From: Marinobacter daqiaonensis
GTDB lineage: Bacteria; Pseudomonadota; Gammaproteobacteria; Pseudomonadales; Oleiphilaceae
Assembly: GCF_900115285.1 (NCBI RefSeq)
Contig: NZ_FOYW01000001.1
Location: 1,089,616-1,153,615, forward strand
Direction of reading: 5' to 3'
Length of the DNA stretch: 64,000 nucleotides
Of this stretch, positions 46,629 to 54,104 are shown piece by piece. Every line of letters starts with the position of its first letter. Positions within the stretch are counted from its first letter, which is position 1. A model generated the notes under the pieces. The model was not told where the DNA came from, searched no databases, and was given only the letters and a program-made list of their open reading frames with translations. Made by a program: the position numbers and the translations under genes.

Positions 46629-46928
46629 TCAGGCGCGACGTCGGGTTTCGAGTATTCGTTTCTGGTAGGGCACAAAGTCTTCGTTTTCCATGACGTTCCG
46701 GTAGACAAGGTCTCCCCACAGGTGCCTGGTTCCCAAAACCTGAATGCCACCGGTGACGATTTCATGCAGAAGCGGCTGCCCTGCCGTGCGCAGGTCGATC
46801 AGATCAACCGGACGGTTAAAGGCGAGCGCCAGGGCTTCGGTCATGGCGACGCGTTCTTCCGCCGTTAAGCGAAGGCCAGGGGATTCCACAGGTTTCAGAT
46901 GCCCCGGTTTGACTTGTTGTGTCATCAA
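46629..46928 (-). pseudogene. MntA-type nucleotidyltransferase antitoxin, N-terminally truncated
   Basis: The remaining 99 residues (LTAEERVAMTEALALAFNRP, VDLIDLRTAGQPLLHEIVTG, EDFVPYQKRILETRRRA) match the C-terminal two-thirds of MntA antitoxins. The N-terminal part with the GSxARG nucleotidyltransferase motif is gone and is replaced by an IS110-like fragment. The loss would prevent AMPylation of the adjoining HepT protein. Confidence 0.75.
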
Positions 46929-47017
46929 GCCTCTGTTGCCTTCGCAACCTTGGATAAGATTCCTTCTCTTGGATCCGTCGCTACCCTAGCGTTTGGTTAT
47001 TTTCGGGACCAGTTAAC

Positions 47018-47146
47018 TCAGGCCCTGCCACTATCCGGTTTTCCACCGAAGGTTTTGCGGTGTTTAACATCACCACCTACTCCCAACTCGACAACCGCGA
47101 AAGAGGTCTTTGCCAGATCCAGTCCGATGACGCTATTATTTTGCAT
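47018..47146 (-). pseudogene. 5' fragment of an IS110-family transposase
   Basis: The frame MQNNSVIGLDLAKTSFAVVE, then KHRKTFGGKP, is the start of an IS110-type DEDD transposase, with the first catalytic Asp in GLDLAK. It stops within about 40 residues. AGGAGGAG-like spacing (GAGGAGACC) before the ATG supports a once-real start. The rest of the element is missing and the junction lies beside the truncated mntA. Confidence 0.7.
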
Positions 47147-47284
47147 GGTCTCCTCCTCAACTCTGTGGATAGTGTTCGCAACATCTATCCTGGCGCATCG
47201 CGACGCCGATTTGGAGTGGGGAGGGGACCATCCCATCTCGGAAGCACACGGACTTTCACGAACAACTAAAACTGACGGCTTGAT

Positions 47285-47515
47285 CTATGCCTGACTGATC
47301 AGTCCAGCTGTCTTGCTGTATGAATTACTGCCAGTACATCGATCTGATCGGTCTTGCTCTTCGACGCTACGGAGTGCGCCTGCCTCACTGTCACGGAGTC
47401 CGCTTTCGATGGCTTCGCGCACTCTGATCTCGTCTATCAGGTCTTCCCAGGTGGCGGTATCCGGGAGTTGGTCAATCAGGCGGCGAGCCTGGTCTTTTGG
47501 CATTGCGTTGGTCAT
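47285..47515 (-). CDS. Antitoxin-like addiction-module protein, probably with damaged C-terminus
   Basis: The 76-residue protein starts MTNAMPKDQARRLIDQLPDT, typical of small RelB/StbD-like antitoxins. After ALRSVEEQ the tail (DRSDRCTGSNSYSKTAGLIS) no longer looks like the family, which usually continues VEEVRAKF. A frameshift there is likely. No toxin gene is adjacent. AAGGAAG precedes the ATG. Confidence 0.6.
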   Translation of the reverse strand: MTNAMPKDQARRLIDQLPDTATWEDLIDEIRVREAIESGLRDSEAGALRSVEEQDRSDRCTGSNSYSKTAGLISQA

Positions 47516-47560
47516 TTTGAGCTTCCTTTGCCGCAAAGGTAGAAAGACGATTATAGGTTG

Positions 47561-47746
47561 GCCACGGAATCCACGGAAGGACACGGAAAAATAAAAGACA
47601 AGAGAACAGTAATGGGTTGCGGGAACCACGATAACGATGATGAGCCCGCAACCAGGAATTTCTGTTTTTATCTTTTCTTCCGTGTTTTCCGTGGATTCCG
47701 TGGCAAATCAGTCTTTTTTCCGCGTACTTCCGCGGATTCAGCGGCT
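47561..47746. repeat. Nested repeat element, lacking the left outer arm
   Basis: Inner arms GCCACGGAATCCACGGAA / TTCCGTGGATTCCGTGGC, core stem GGTTGCGGGAACC / GCCCGCAACC and the right outer arm TTCCGCGGATTCAGCGGC are present. It lies between the antitoxin-like gene and cysQ. Confidence 0.9.
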
Positions 47747-47753
47747 AAAAAAG

Positions 47754-48518
47754 TCAGTACCAGTCCCCGGACGCCACAAAATGCGGGTTCAGGACGTCTT
47801 CCTTGCCGTAAGTCAGCGGTGTTCCGTCCAGTTTGTTGACCTTGCCGCCGGCGGCGAGCAGCACGGCGTGGGCGGCGCCGGTGTCCCATTCGCAGGTGGG
47901 ACCGATGCGGGGGTAGATGTCGGCCTTGCCTTCAGCGATGCGGCAGAACTTGAGGCTGCTGCCGGCCTGGACCAGTTCGTGGTCGCCCAGGCTGTTGAGA
48001 AAATCCCGGGTCTCCTCGTTCATATGGCTCTTGCTGGCGACGGCGCGAACGGCTTTCGGCGGTGCCACCACTTCCAGTTTTTCGGTACTGCCATCGGATT
48101 TCCGCTTCCAGGCGCCCTTCCCTACGATGCCATAGAAGGCCTCTGCCAGTGCCGGGGCGGTCACCACGCCCATGACGGGTTTGCCGTTTTCGATAAGGGC
48201 AATGTTGACGGTGAACTCACCGGTGCGGTTGGTGAACTCCTTGGTGCCGTCGATGGGGTCAACCAGCCAGAACCGGGTCCAGTTCCTGCGCTCGTCCCAG
48301 GGGGCGTTGGCGGACTCCTCCGAGAGGATGGGGATGTCCGGCGTGAGCTCTTTCAGGCCGTCCACGATCACATGATGGCTGGCGATGTCCGCCTCGGTGA
48401 TGGGGCTGTTGTCTTCCTTGGTCTCGACCTTGAAGTCCGTCTCGTAGATGTCCATGACCTTGTCGCCAGCCTTGTCGGCAAGGGCGAGAACGTCGTCCAG
48501 TAGTGATTCGTAGTTCAT
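47754..48518 (-). CDS. cysQ: 3'(2'),5'-bisphosphate nucleotidase
   Basis: CysQ removes the 3'-phosphate from PAP (and PAPS), clearing the by-product of CysH. The 254-residue inositol-phosphatase-like protein has the three metal motifs: SEESAN near residue 67, WLVDPIDGTKEF near 84 and CEWDTGAAHAVL near 208. It supports the cysH-cysC branch 35 kb away. If the proposed phosphoramidate pathway uses a 3'-phosphorylated CDP carrier, as in C. jejuni, a CysQ-type enzyme could also recycle the leftover nucleotide. That is conjecture. Confidence 0.93.
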   Translation of the reverse strand: MNYESLLDDVLALADKAGDKVMDIYETDFKVETKEDNSPITEADIASHHVIVDGLKELTPDIPILSEESANAPWDERRNWTRFWLVDPIDGTKEFTNRTGEFTVNIALIENGKPVMGVVTAPALAEAFYGIVGKGAWKRKSDGSTEKLEVVAPPKAVRAVASKSHMNEETRDFLNSLGDHELVQAGSSLKFCRIAEGKADIYPRIGPTCEWDTGAAHAVLLAAGGKVNKLDGTPLTYGKEDVLNPHFVASGDWY

Positions 48519-48539
48519 GTGGGTTCCTGGTTACGTTGG

Positions 48540-48563
48540 AAAATGGGGTCTGACCCTATTTTT
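48540..48563. repeat. Half copy of the GGGTCTGACCC-type palindromic repeat
   Basis: AAATGGGGTCTGACCCTATT is partly self-complementary around GGGTC/GACCC. It belongs to the same family as the long palindrome at 10.4 kb. It lies just upstream of cysQ. Confidence 0.65.
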
Positions 48564-48578
48564 GAAGACGATAACGAT

Positions 48579-48821
48579 TTAGGCGGCGGACTGTCTGGAG
48601 TCTGTGGTCAGCATGGCCTCAATACTGAGGTGGTAGTCCAGCGCCTCCCATTCGATACCGGTACCATCACAGATGAAACGGTACTTCCGGAATTCACTGA
48701 TGGGAGCCTGCCCAAGCTCGGGATACCAGGAAATCGGCGTTGAAATCACCCGGCCATCACTCAGCGCCACGTGCAGGTGACGATCGTCGATATGAACAGC
48801 TTTACCGGTTAACCCAGGCAT
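48579..48821 (-). CDS. DUF2442 protein
   Basis: The 80-residue protein has the DUF2442 core: DGRVISTPISWYPELGQA, then FRKYRFICDGTGIEWEALDY and the final helix LSIEAML. DUF2442 genes usually pair with a DUF4160 gene, and that partner is present directly upstream with a 20-bp overlap. The pair is suspected of being toxin-antitoxin-like, but the function is not established. Confidence 0.85.
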   Translation of the reverse strand: MPGLTGKAVHIDDRHLHVALSDGRVISTPISWYPELGQAPISEFRKYRFICDGTGIEWEALDYHLSIEAMLTTDSRQSAA

Positions 48822-49019
48822 AACCTTGCTCCAGAAATTGCTCGCGATGATTGTCCACGATGTCCAGACAGGATTTCAGCTCCCGTCTCTTCAGCGAACG
48901 GCTTACCACTTTAGCATGCCGCAGTTCAATTTTGGCCCACCGCTCGCCTCGCAGGACATGCACATGAGGTGGTTCATGATCGTTCGCATAGAAGAAAACT
49001 TGAAGTCATTGACGGTCAA
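48802..49019 (-). pseudogene. DUF4160 gene, 5' end damaged
   Basis: The frame from 49005 to 48802 encodes FFYANDHEPPHVHVLRGERW, then KIELRHAKVVSRSLKRRE and EQFLEQGYAWVNR before a TAA. This is the DUF4160 family. It has no start codon and a TGA lies just before it. In the next frame LTVNDFKF precedes it, so one missing T in the TTTT run at 48996-48999 would restore LTVNDFKFFFYAND. A single-base deletion or 5' truncation is therefore likely. Confidence 0.7.
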
Positions 49020-49076
49020 TCACGTTTGCACAAGTGCTGTCTCAGTTCCTTTGAGAGGGCTGCTACATGTCAAATA

Positions 49077-49313
49077 TTATTGGTCAGAGTGCCGCATCTT
49101 GCGAAAACTCCGAACCTGGTTGTCAACTGATCCTTGCTTATCCGCCCACATACCGAAGCCTGGATTCCTCCCCCCACTTGCGGCGTTGTCTTTCAGGGCC
49201 ACTAACCGGGCTGCTCGCTTACCACGGTAGATGATAATAACTTCCTTGCCGCGCTCTGCCGCGGAAAGTAGCTCCTTTGTGTTGGTGCGAAGGTCTTTCG
49301 TGTTTGCTTCCAT
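49077..49313 (-). CDS. Phd/YefM-like antitoxin, no toxin partner
   Basis: The 78-residue protein has the Phd/YefM N-terminus (MEANTKDLRTNTKELLSAAE, then GKEVIIIYRGKRAARLVALK) that binds DNA. The C-terminus (GFGMWADKQGSVDN) resembles antitoxins that pair with PIN toxins. No PIN gene follows in the next 70 bases before the DUF4160 remnant, so it appears orphaned. It is divergent from the metallo-beta-lactamase gene. Confidence 0.75.
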   Translation of the reverse strand: MEANTKDLRTNTKELLSAAERGKEVIIIYRGKRAARLVALKDNAASGGRNPGFGMWADKQGSVDNQVRSFRKMRHSDQ

Positions 49314-49485
49314 AAATACGCCGTGCTCAAGCTCTGAAGCGTAACCACTCAGGATGGCCTTTGCCAATGCCCTCTTCCAGGACAGATTCTGATCTGGTAA
49401 TGAAATAGCATGCTCCACGTCAAGGCAGGGTTTCCAAACGTGATCCATAGTCACAACTGACCGTTTCAAACAAAGGACGACCTCA

Positions 49486-50847
49486 ATGAAACTGCGTTTT
49501 CTAGGCGGTGCCGGCACGGTGACCGGCTCCCGTTACCTGCTCAGCGATGACAAACACCGGCTGCTGGTGGACTGCGGCATGTACCAGGGTGTGAAGATGT
49601 TGCGGAAGCGCAACTGGGCACCCTTTCCCGTGGAGCCAAGCACCATTGATGCGGTGGTGCTGACCCATGCCCATATCGATCACAGCGGGTACCTGCCGGC
49701 ACTGGTAAAGAACGGTTTCAGAGGAAAAATCTATTGCACCAAAGCCACCCACGAACTGTGCAAGGTGCTGCTACCGGACGCCGGTTACCTGCAGGAGGAA
49801 GACGCCAGGTACGCCTTCCGCAAGGGCTTCTCGAAGCATGACAGGCCCGAACCCCTGTTCACTGAGAAGGATGCCTTCGAGGCCCTGAAGTACTTTGAGT
49901 CGTTTCACTATCACGAGGCGTTCGAGCCGGTTAAAGGCTTCGAGGTGAGTTTCACGCCGGCGGGGCACATCCTGGGCTCGTCCTGCGTAAACGTGAGCCA
50001 TGCCGGCAGCGACCGCACGGTGGTCTTCAGTGGCGACGTGGGGCGCCAGGACGATGTGATCATGCGGGCGCCGGAGCCGATCGGCAAGGCGGATGTGCTG
50101 GTGTGCGAGTCCACCTATGGTGATCGGCTGCATGGGGAGGCCGACCCGGAAACGACCCTCGCGGAGATCATTGCCCGAACCGCCGCCCGGGGTGGCGTAA
50201 CCCTGATGCCCGCTTTTGCCGTGGGGCGAGCCCAGATGCTGCTCTACCTGGTGCACAAGCTGATCGCCGAGCAAAGGATCCCCCGGTTGCCGGTGTACCT
50301 GAACAGCCCCATGGCGATCCGGGCCACGGAGATCTTTTCCCGCCATCACAAGGAGCACAAGCTGAACGAGGCCCAGTGTGAGCTGATTGATGAGAACACG
50401 AATTTTGTTCGCACGGTGGAGGAGTCCATTGAGCTCACGGGCAAGCGCTTCCCGGCGATCATCATTTCCGCCAGCGGTATGGCCAGTGGTGGACGGGTGC
50501 TGCACCACCTGAAGGCCCTGCTGCCAAACCCCCGCAACAGCATCGTATTCGCCGGCTTCCAGGCGCCGGGCACGCGGGGCGATGCCCTGGTGAATGGCGC
50601 CGAGTCGGTGAAGATCCACGGCGAATACTGGCCCGTGAAGGCCGAGATCCACAACCTGGACTCCCTCTCCGCCCATGGCGATTACCAGGAGATCCTGGAC
50701 TGGCTCGGTCAGGGCGCCCTCAAGCCGGAGAAGGTCTACATTACCCACGGCGAGCTCGTCGCATCCGATATCATGCGCAAACGCATCCGTGACCGCTTTG
50801 GCTGGAATTGCGAGGTGCCGGAGCTGTTTGATGAGGTGGAGGTATGA
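49486..50847 (+). CDS. Beta-CASP metallo-beta-lactamase protein (Rjg-like RNA-processing factor)
   Basis: The 453-residue protein has LTHAHIDHSG (H61, H63, D65, H66) and GDVGRQDDVIM, a beta-CASP domain with SPMAIRATEIF and IIISASGMASGGRVLHHL, and an RMMBL tail (LDSLSAHGDYQEILDWL, KVYITHGE). It is an RNA-nuclease-type protein related to the one at 7.8 kb. In Vibrio an mRNA 3'-end processing factor (rjg) borders the O-antigen/capsule locus, and this gene holds a similar place near wzi and rfaH. Orthology is inferred from position only. AAAGGACG precedes the ATG. Confidence 0.85.
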   Translation: MKLRFLGGAGTVTGSRYLLSDDKHRLLVDCGMYQGVKMLRKRNWAPFPVEPSTIDAVVLTHAHIDHSGYLPALVKNGFRGKIYCTKATHELCKVLLPDAGYLQEEDARYAFRKGFSKHDRPEPLFTEKDAFEALKYFESFHYHEAFEPVKGFEVSFTPAGHILGSSCVNVSHAGSDRTVVFSGDVGRQDDVIMRAPEPIGKADVLVCESTYGDRLHGEADPETTLAEIIARTAARGGVTLMPAFAVGRAQMLLYLVHKLIAEQRIPRLPVYLNSPMAIRATEIFSRHHKEHKLNEAQCELIDENTNFVRTVEESIELTGKRFPAIIISASGMASGGRVLHHLKALLPNPRNSIVFAGFQAPGTRGDALVNGAESVKIHGEYWPVKAEIHNLDSLSAHGDYQEILDWLGQGALKPEKVYITHGELVASDIMRKRIRDRFGWNCEVPELFDEVEV

Positions 50848-50934
50848 CTCATAGCGAAGGTTGATTTCGCGCTATTTCGACAATCCTGCTCTGCCCGGTG
50901 ATAATGGCGAGAATCAGAAGGAGGCGAAGACGAG

Positions 50935-51363
50935 ATGGCAGAGCAGGACATCCGATGGGTCCAACGCTACCGGAACTTTCAGAGGGCTTTCCAGCAGTTG
51001 GATGAAGCCGTTCAGCTTGGTGGGGAGCGCGCCCTTTCCAAACTTGAGAAACAGGGGGTCATTCAGGCTTTCGAATATACCTGGGAGCTGGCCTGGACGA
51101 CTTTGCGAGATTTTCTGAAATGGCAGGGTATTTCTACAATGACCGGCTCAAGGGACACGATTCGCGAGGCCTTTGCCAACGGCCTGGTGGAAGATGGCGA
51201 AGGCTGGATGGCGATGTTGCAGGATCGCAATCGCACTTCCCATACTTACAATGAAGAAACGGCTGAGCAGATCCTGCAGGCCATATTCAACAGATACCAC
51301 GGACTCTTTCTGGACCTGAAACAGCGCTTCGAGCAGGAGATATCCCGTCATGGCCTTCACTGA
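50935..51363 (+). CDS. HI0074-family nucleotidyltransferase substrate-binding protein
   Basis: The 142-residue four-helix protein (FQQLDEAVQLGGERALSKLE, GVIQAFEYTWELAWTTLRDF, then DRNRTSHTYNEETAEQIL) is the HI0074 family. These proteins form a complex with a minimal nucleotidyltransferase encoded beside them and are related to HepT. The RX4HXY-like segment RNRTSHTY is intact, unlike the HepT gene at 46.2 kb. AGGAGG precedes the ATG. It overlaps the next gene by 14 bp. Confidence 0.88.
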   Translation: MAEQDIRWVQRYRNFQRAFQQLDEAVQLGGERALSKLEKQGVIQAFEYTWELAWTTLRDFLKWQGISTMTGSRDTIREAFANGLVEDGEGWMAMLQDRNRTSHTYNEETAEQILQAIFNRYHGLFLDLKQRFEQEISRHGLH

Positions 51364-51679
51364 ACCGGTCCCGCCGCAGCGGTTTGGCCTACCGGCGTCA
51401 GCCCTTGACTCCCTGGCGGACGTATTCGGGCAATTCCCTGAAATAGACAAAGTGGTTCTGTATGGATCGCGGGCTATGGATCGCTACCGTTCTGGCTCCG
51501 ATATTGATCTGGCGGTATCGGCCCCGGACATGGGCTGGGCGACATTCCTTCGGCTGGAACAGGCAATTGATGATCTTCTTTTGCCATGGAAAGTGGATCT
51601 TGCCTTGATTCATCAGATAGAAAACCAGGAGTTGATGGATCACATCCAGCGCGTTGGAGTCTTGCTCTACAAGGCTTAG
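51350..51679 (+). CDS. Minimal nucleotidyltransferase (MNT, HI0073-like)
   Basis: The 109-residue protein has the nucleotidyltransferase motif YGSRAMDRYRSGSDIDLAVS and the third acidic residue in WKVDLALIHQ. With the HI0074-like gene it forms an HEPN-MNT pair. Such pairs act as type VII toxin-antitoxin modules in the cases studied, the MNT partner modifying and silencing the helical toxin. All motif residues are present. Confidence 0.88.
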   Translation: MAFTEPVPPQRFGLPASALDSLADVFGQFPEIDKVVLYGSRAMDRYRSGSDIDLAVSAPDMGWATFLRLEQAIDDLLLPWKVDLALIHQIENQELMDHIQRVGVLLYKA

Positions 51680-51775
51680 GAACCCGCTTAGTCAGTACGT
51701 CTCCCCAAGACGCCTGCCAAGACACCACCGGAAACGGTATAGTACGCGGGTCTTTTCATTACTCGGGACCCCGAC

Positions 51776-52549
51776 ATGCTGTTTGCAATCCTTCTGGGGG
51801 GGCTTATTGGCCTGGCCATTGGTAAGTTCCCCGGCCTTCTTATCGGCGCCGCTCTGGGCGCTTTCCTGTTCAATCGCCTGAAGAAACGGCTTGTGACTCG
51901 CCTGCAGGACCTGCAGACCGGCTTCATTGAGTCTGTCTTCGCGGTGATGGGTGCGGTCAGCAAGGCCGACGGCACGGTTACCCGGGACGAGATCAAAATG
52001 GCGGAGGCGATGTTTGATCGCTTTCACCTGAATACCGCCCAGAGAGAGACCGCCAAGCAGGCCTTCAACCGGGGCAAGTCGGCGGATTTTGACCTGGACG
52101 TGGAGCTGCAGCGCTTCGTGCAGAAATCCGGGCGACAGCCGGCCTTCCTGCAGATGTTCCTTCAGGTTCAGGTATCGGCGGTGGCCGCCGACGGCGAGGT
52201 CCACCCCAGCGAACACGAGATGCTGGTGCGAATTGCCCGCGGCCTGGGGCTGCCGGAGAGCCAGGTTGACCAGCTCGAGGCCATGCTCCGGGGCACTCAT
52301 ACCGGCCAGGCTGGTCGCCAGCCGTCCTCAACCCAGCAGATCAATGATGCCTACAAGGCCCTGGGGGTTTCCCCCTCCGCCAGTGATGCCGAAATCAAGC
52401 GCGCTTACCGCAAACTCATGAGCGAAAACCACCCCGACAAGATGGCCGGGCGAGGGTTACCCGAAAGCATGCGGGAACTGGCCGAGGAGCGTACGCGGGA
52501 GATCAGTCATGCCTATGATGTGATCAAGGAGGCGCGGAAGAGCAGCTGA
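51776..52549 (+). CDS. djlA: DjlA-like co-chaperone (TerB plus J domain)
   Basis: The 257-residue protein has an N-terminal glycine-rich membrane segment (LFAILLGGLIGLAIGKFPGL). A TerB-like helical domain follows (residues about 45-170), then a C-terminal J domain with YKALGVSPSASDAEIKRAYR and the HPD motif in SENHPDKMAG. DjlA recruits DnaK at the inner membrane and affects envelope-stress signalling in E. coli. Domain order and length fit DjlA. Confidence 0.92.
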   Translation: MLFAILLGGLIGLAIGKFPGLLIGAALGAFLFNRLKKRLVTRLQDLQTGFIESVFAVMGAVSKADGTVTRDEIKMAEAMFDRFHLNTAQRETAKQAFNRGKSADFDLDVELQRFVQKSGRQPAFLQMFLQVQVSAVAADGEVHPSEHEMLVRIARGLGLPESQVDQLEAMLRGTHTGQAGRQPSSTQQINDAYKALGVSPSASDAEIKRAYRKLMSENHPDKMAGRGLPESMRELAEERTREISHAYDVIKEARKSS

Positions 52550-52662
52550 GTGGTGGCTTGCTGGCTGGTGAGAGAAACTATGCTAGGTTTTTCTGTGTGC
52601 CCTTCAACAATCGGCCCACGTTCGGATGTCGCCGACAAACGCAAACTGACAAGGAGTTCACG

Positions 52663-53253
52663 ATGATGCTCAGCCACCGCCCATTCATCCTCCCCCGGCT
52701 GCTGACCCGCGCCGCCATCGCTGTGATAGCCATCCTCGTGATGGCCGGTACAGCCCAGGCAGAGTCGCTTACCGACAGCAAAATCCGCTCTTTTATTGAC
52801 AGCCTGGAATCCGCCCAGGCACTGGGAGACGAGTACCCCGAACTCGAGCAGGACATGGCCGATGACAACGACATGCCAGACCTGACCCGCCTGTTTTCCA
52901 GCTCCCTGGCAAAACTGGACAGAAACCCCCAAATTCGCGGCAAACTAAAGAACATTGTGGTGGACCACGGCTTTGACAGCCTTGAAAGCTGGGGCAGAAC
53001 CGGCGACCGCATTTACGCAGCCCTGGTCGCACTGGAGATGGGCGGTCAGGCGGCCAAAAGCGCTCGAGAGATGGAGCAGGCCCTGGCGGAAGTGGAGAAC
53101 AACCCCAATATCAGCGATGCTCAAAAGGCCGAGATGCGCCAGAGGATGTCAGCCGCGATGTCTGGCATGGAGGCAGCACAGAACGTGCCGGAGGCGGACA
53201 AACAGGCGGTGCGGCCTTTTGTCGACGAGCTGGAGGCCCTGGGGGACGAATGA
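52663..53253 (+). CDS. Uncharacterised secreted helical protein
   Basis: The 196-residue product has a signal peptide (RAAIAVIAILVMAGTAQA, cleaved before ESLTDSK). A wholly helical, acidic mature region follows, with no cysteines and no recognised domain. A weak repeat pattern around LDSLESAQALGDEYPELEQD and AQNVPEADKQAVRPFVDELE suggests helical hairpins. AAGGAG seven bases before the ATG fixes the start. It is probably periplasmic; function is unknown. Confidence 0.75.
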   Translation: MMLSHRPFILPRLLTRAAIAVIAILVMAGTAQAESLTDSKIRSFIDSLESAQALGDEYPELEQDMADDNDMPDLTRLFSSSLAKLDRNPQIRGKLKNIVVDHGFDSLESWGRTGDRIYAALVALEMGGQAAKSAREMEQALAEVENNPNISDAQKAEMRQRMSAAMSGMEAAQNVPEADKQAVRPFVDELEALGDE

Positions 53254-53350
53254 GATATGCGCTGAGCCGGAACTCATTTGTGCTCTGCTGTTTGAGCGCC
53301 AGATAGCTACAGTTTGAAACGCCGGCAGCCGGATCGGGTTCTACCCCATT

Positions 53351-53794
53351 TTACAGACGACAGCCCCGAGGCAGGAAGCTGCCCTGCCAGCCGGTCGAGT
53401 TAGCGGAATTGTCGATCACGCACTCCCAGGCACCGGCAGCGGTTCTTTCTAACGAAATCACGACGCCTGACACTCTGGGATGGGCTTTGCCCCCTAGGGT
53501 CACCCTCAGGTGACCGGATCCGTCAGCATTCAGAGTGGCGATAGGATCTGCCACAGTTTCGATAATGAGCTCGGTGGGCTGGAAACCAAGGATCTCATTG
53601 GTCGTTCCCCGGTTGTTACTGACCGAGTCTTCCACCGGCGCCCGGTAGCTGTTCAGCTCGGCGACGGTTCGGGTCAGCTGGGTTTTCGGGACATAGGACT
53701 GATATACCGGTATGGCGACGACCGCGAGAATTCCGATGATTGCGACCGTGATCATCAGTTCGATCAGGGTGAATCCAGCCATTCTGTTCCCCAT
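53351..53794 (-). CDS. Type IV pilin (second, PilA-like)
   Basis: The 147-residue prepilin has a 7-residue leader (MGNRMAG) cut before [20 protein letters not shown], the class IVa hydrophobic helix with Glu5. A C-terminal cysteine pair (WECVIDN and PRGCRL) would form the D-region loop. It should be processed by PilD. It is distinct from the pilin beside pilB and may be a minor or alternative subunit. AGGAATA precedes the ATG. Confidence 0.88.
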   Translation of the reverse strand: MGNRMAGFTLIELMITVAIIGILAVVAIPVYQSYVPKTQLTRTVAELNSYRAPVEDSVSNNRGTTNEILGFQPTELIIETVADPIATLNADGSGHLRVTLGGKAHPRVSGVVISLERTAAGAWECVIDNSANSTGWQGSFLPRGCRL

Positions 53795-54104
53795 TATTCC
53801 TGCTCCCCTGCCTGAGTGATTCGCGTTGACTGAATTTAGTCAGGCAAAAGGCGCGCCATACATAAAGAGGATCCGATCCGGTTTTTATCGGGAGCTCTGT
53901 GCAGCACTTACTCCATTTACAGGTTCAGCCAGAAACGCTAACACTCACTGGTTAAGAAACAGGGCCGACGGAGAGCCGTATCTGAGGTAATACCCTGGTT
54001 CTCACGAACGAACTCACTCATCCGACTGACGTGAAACAAGACACTTGAAGGCTTCCGGGCACTGTGGCTTTATACGGCCAGAACGCGACGCGCTAAGGAC
54101 CAGC
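53795..54104. other. Intergenic gap, no gene seen
   Basis: This 310-base gap lies between the divergent pilin gene and the transposase remnant. It probably holds the pilin promoter, but no clear motif was found by eye. Confidence 0.5.
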
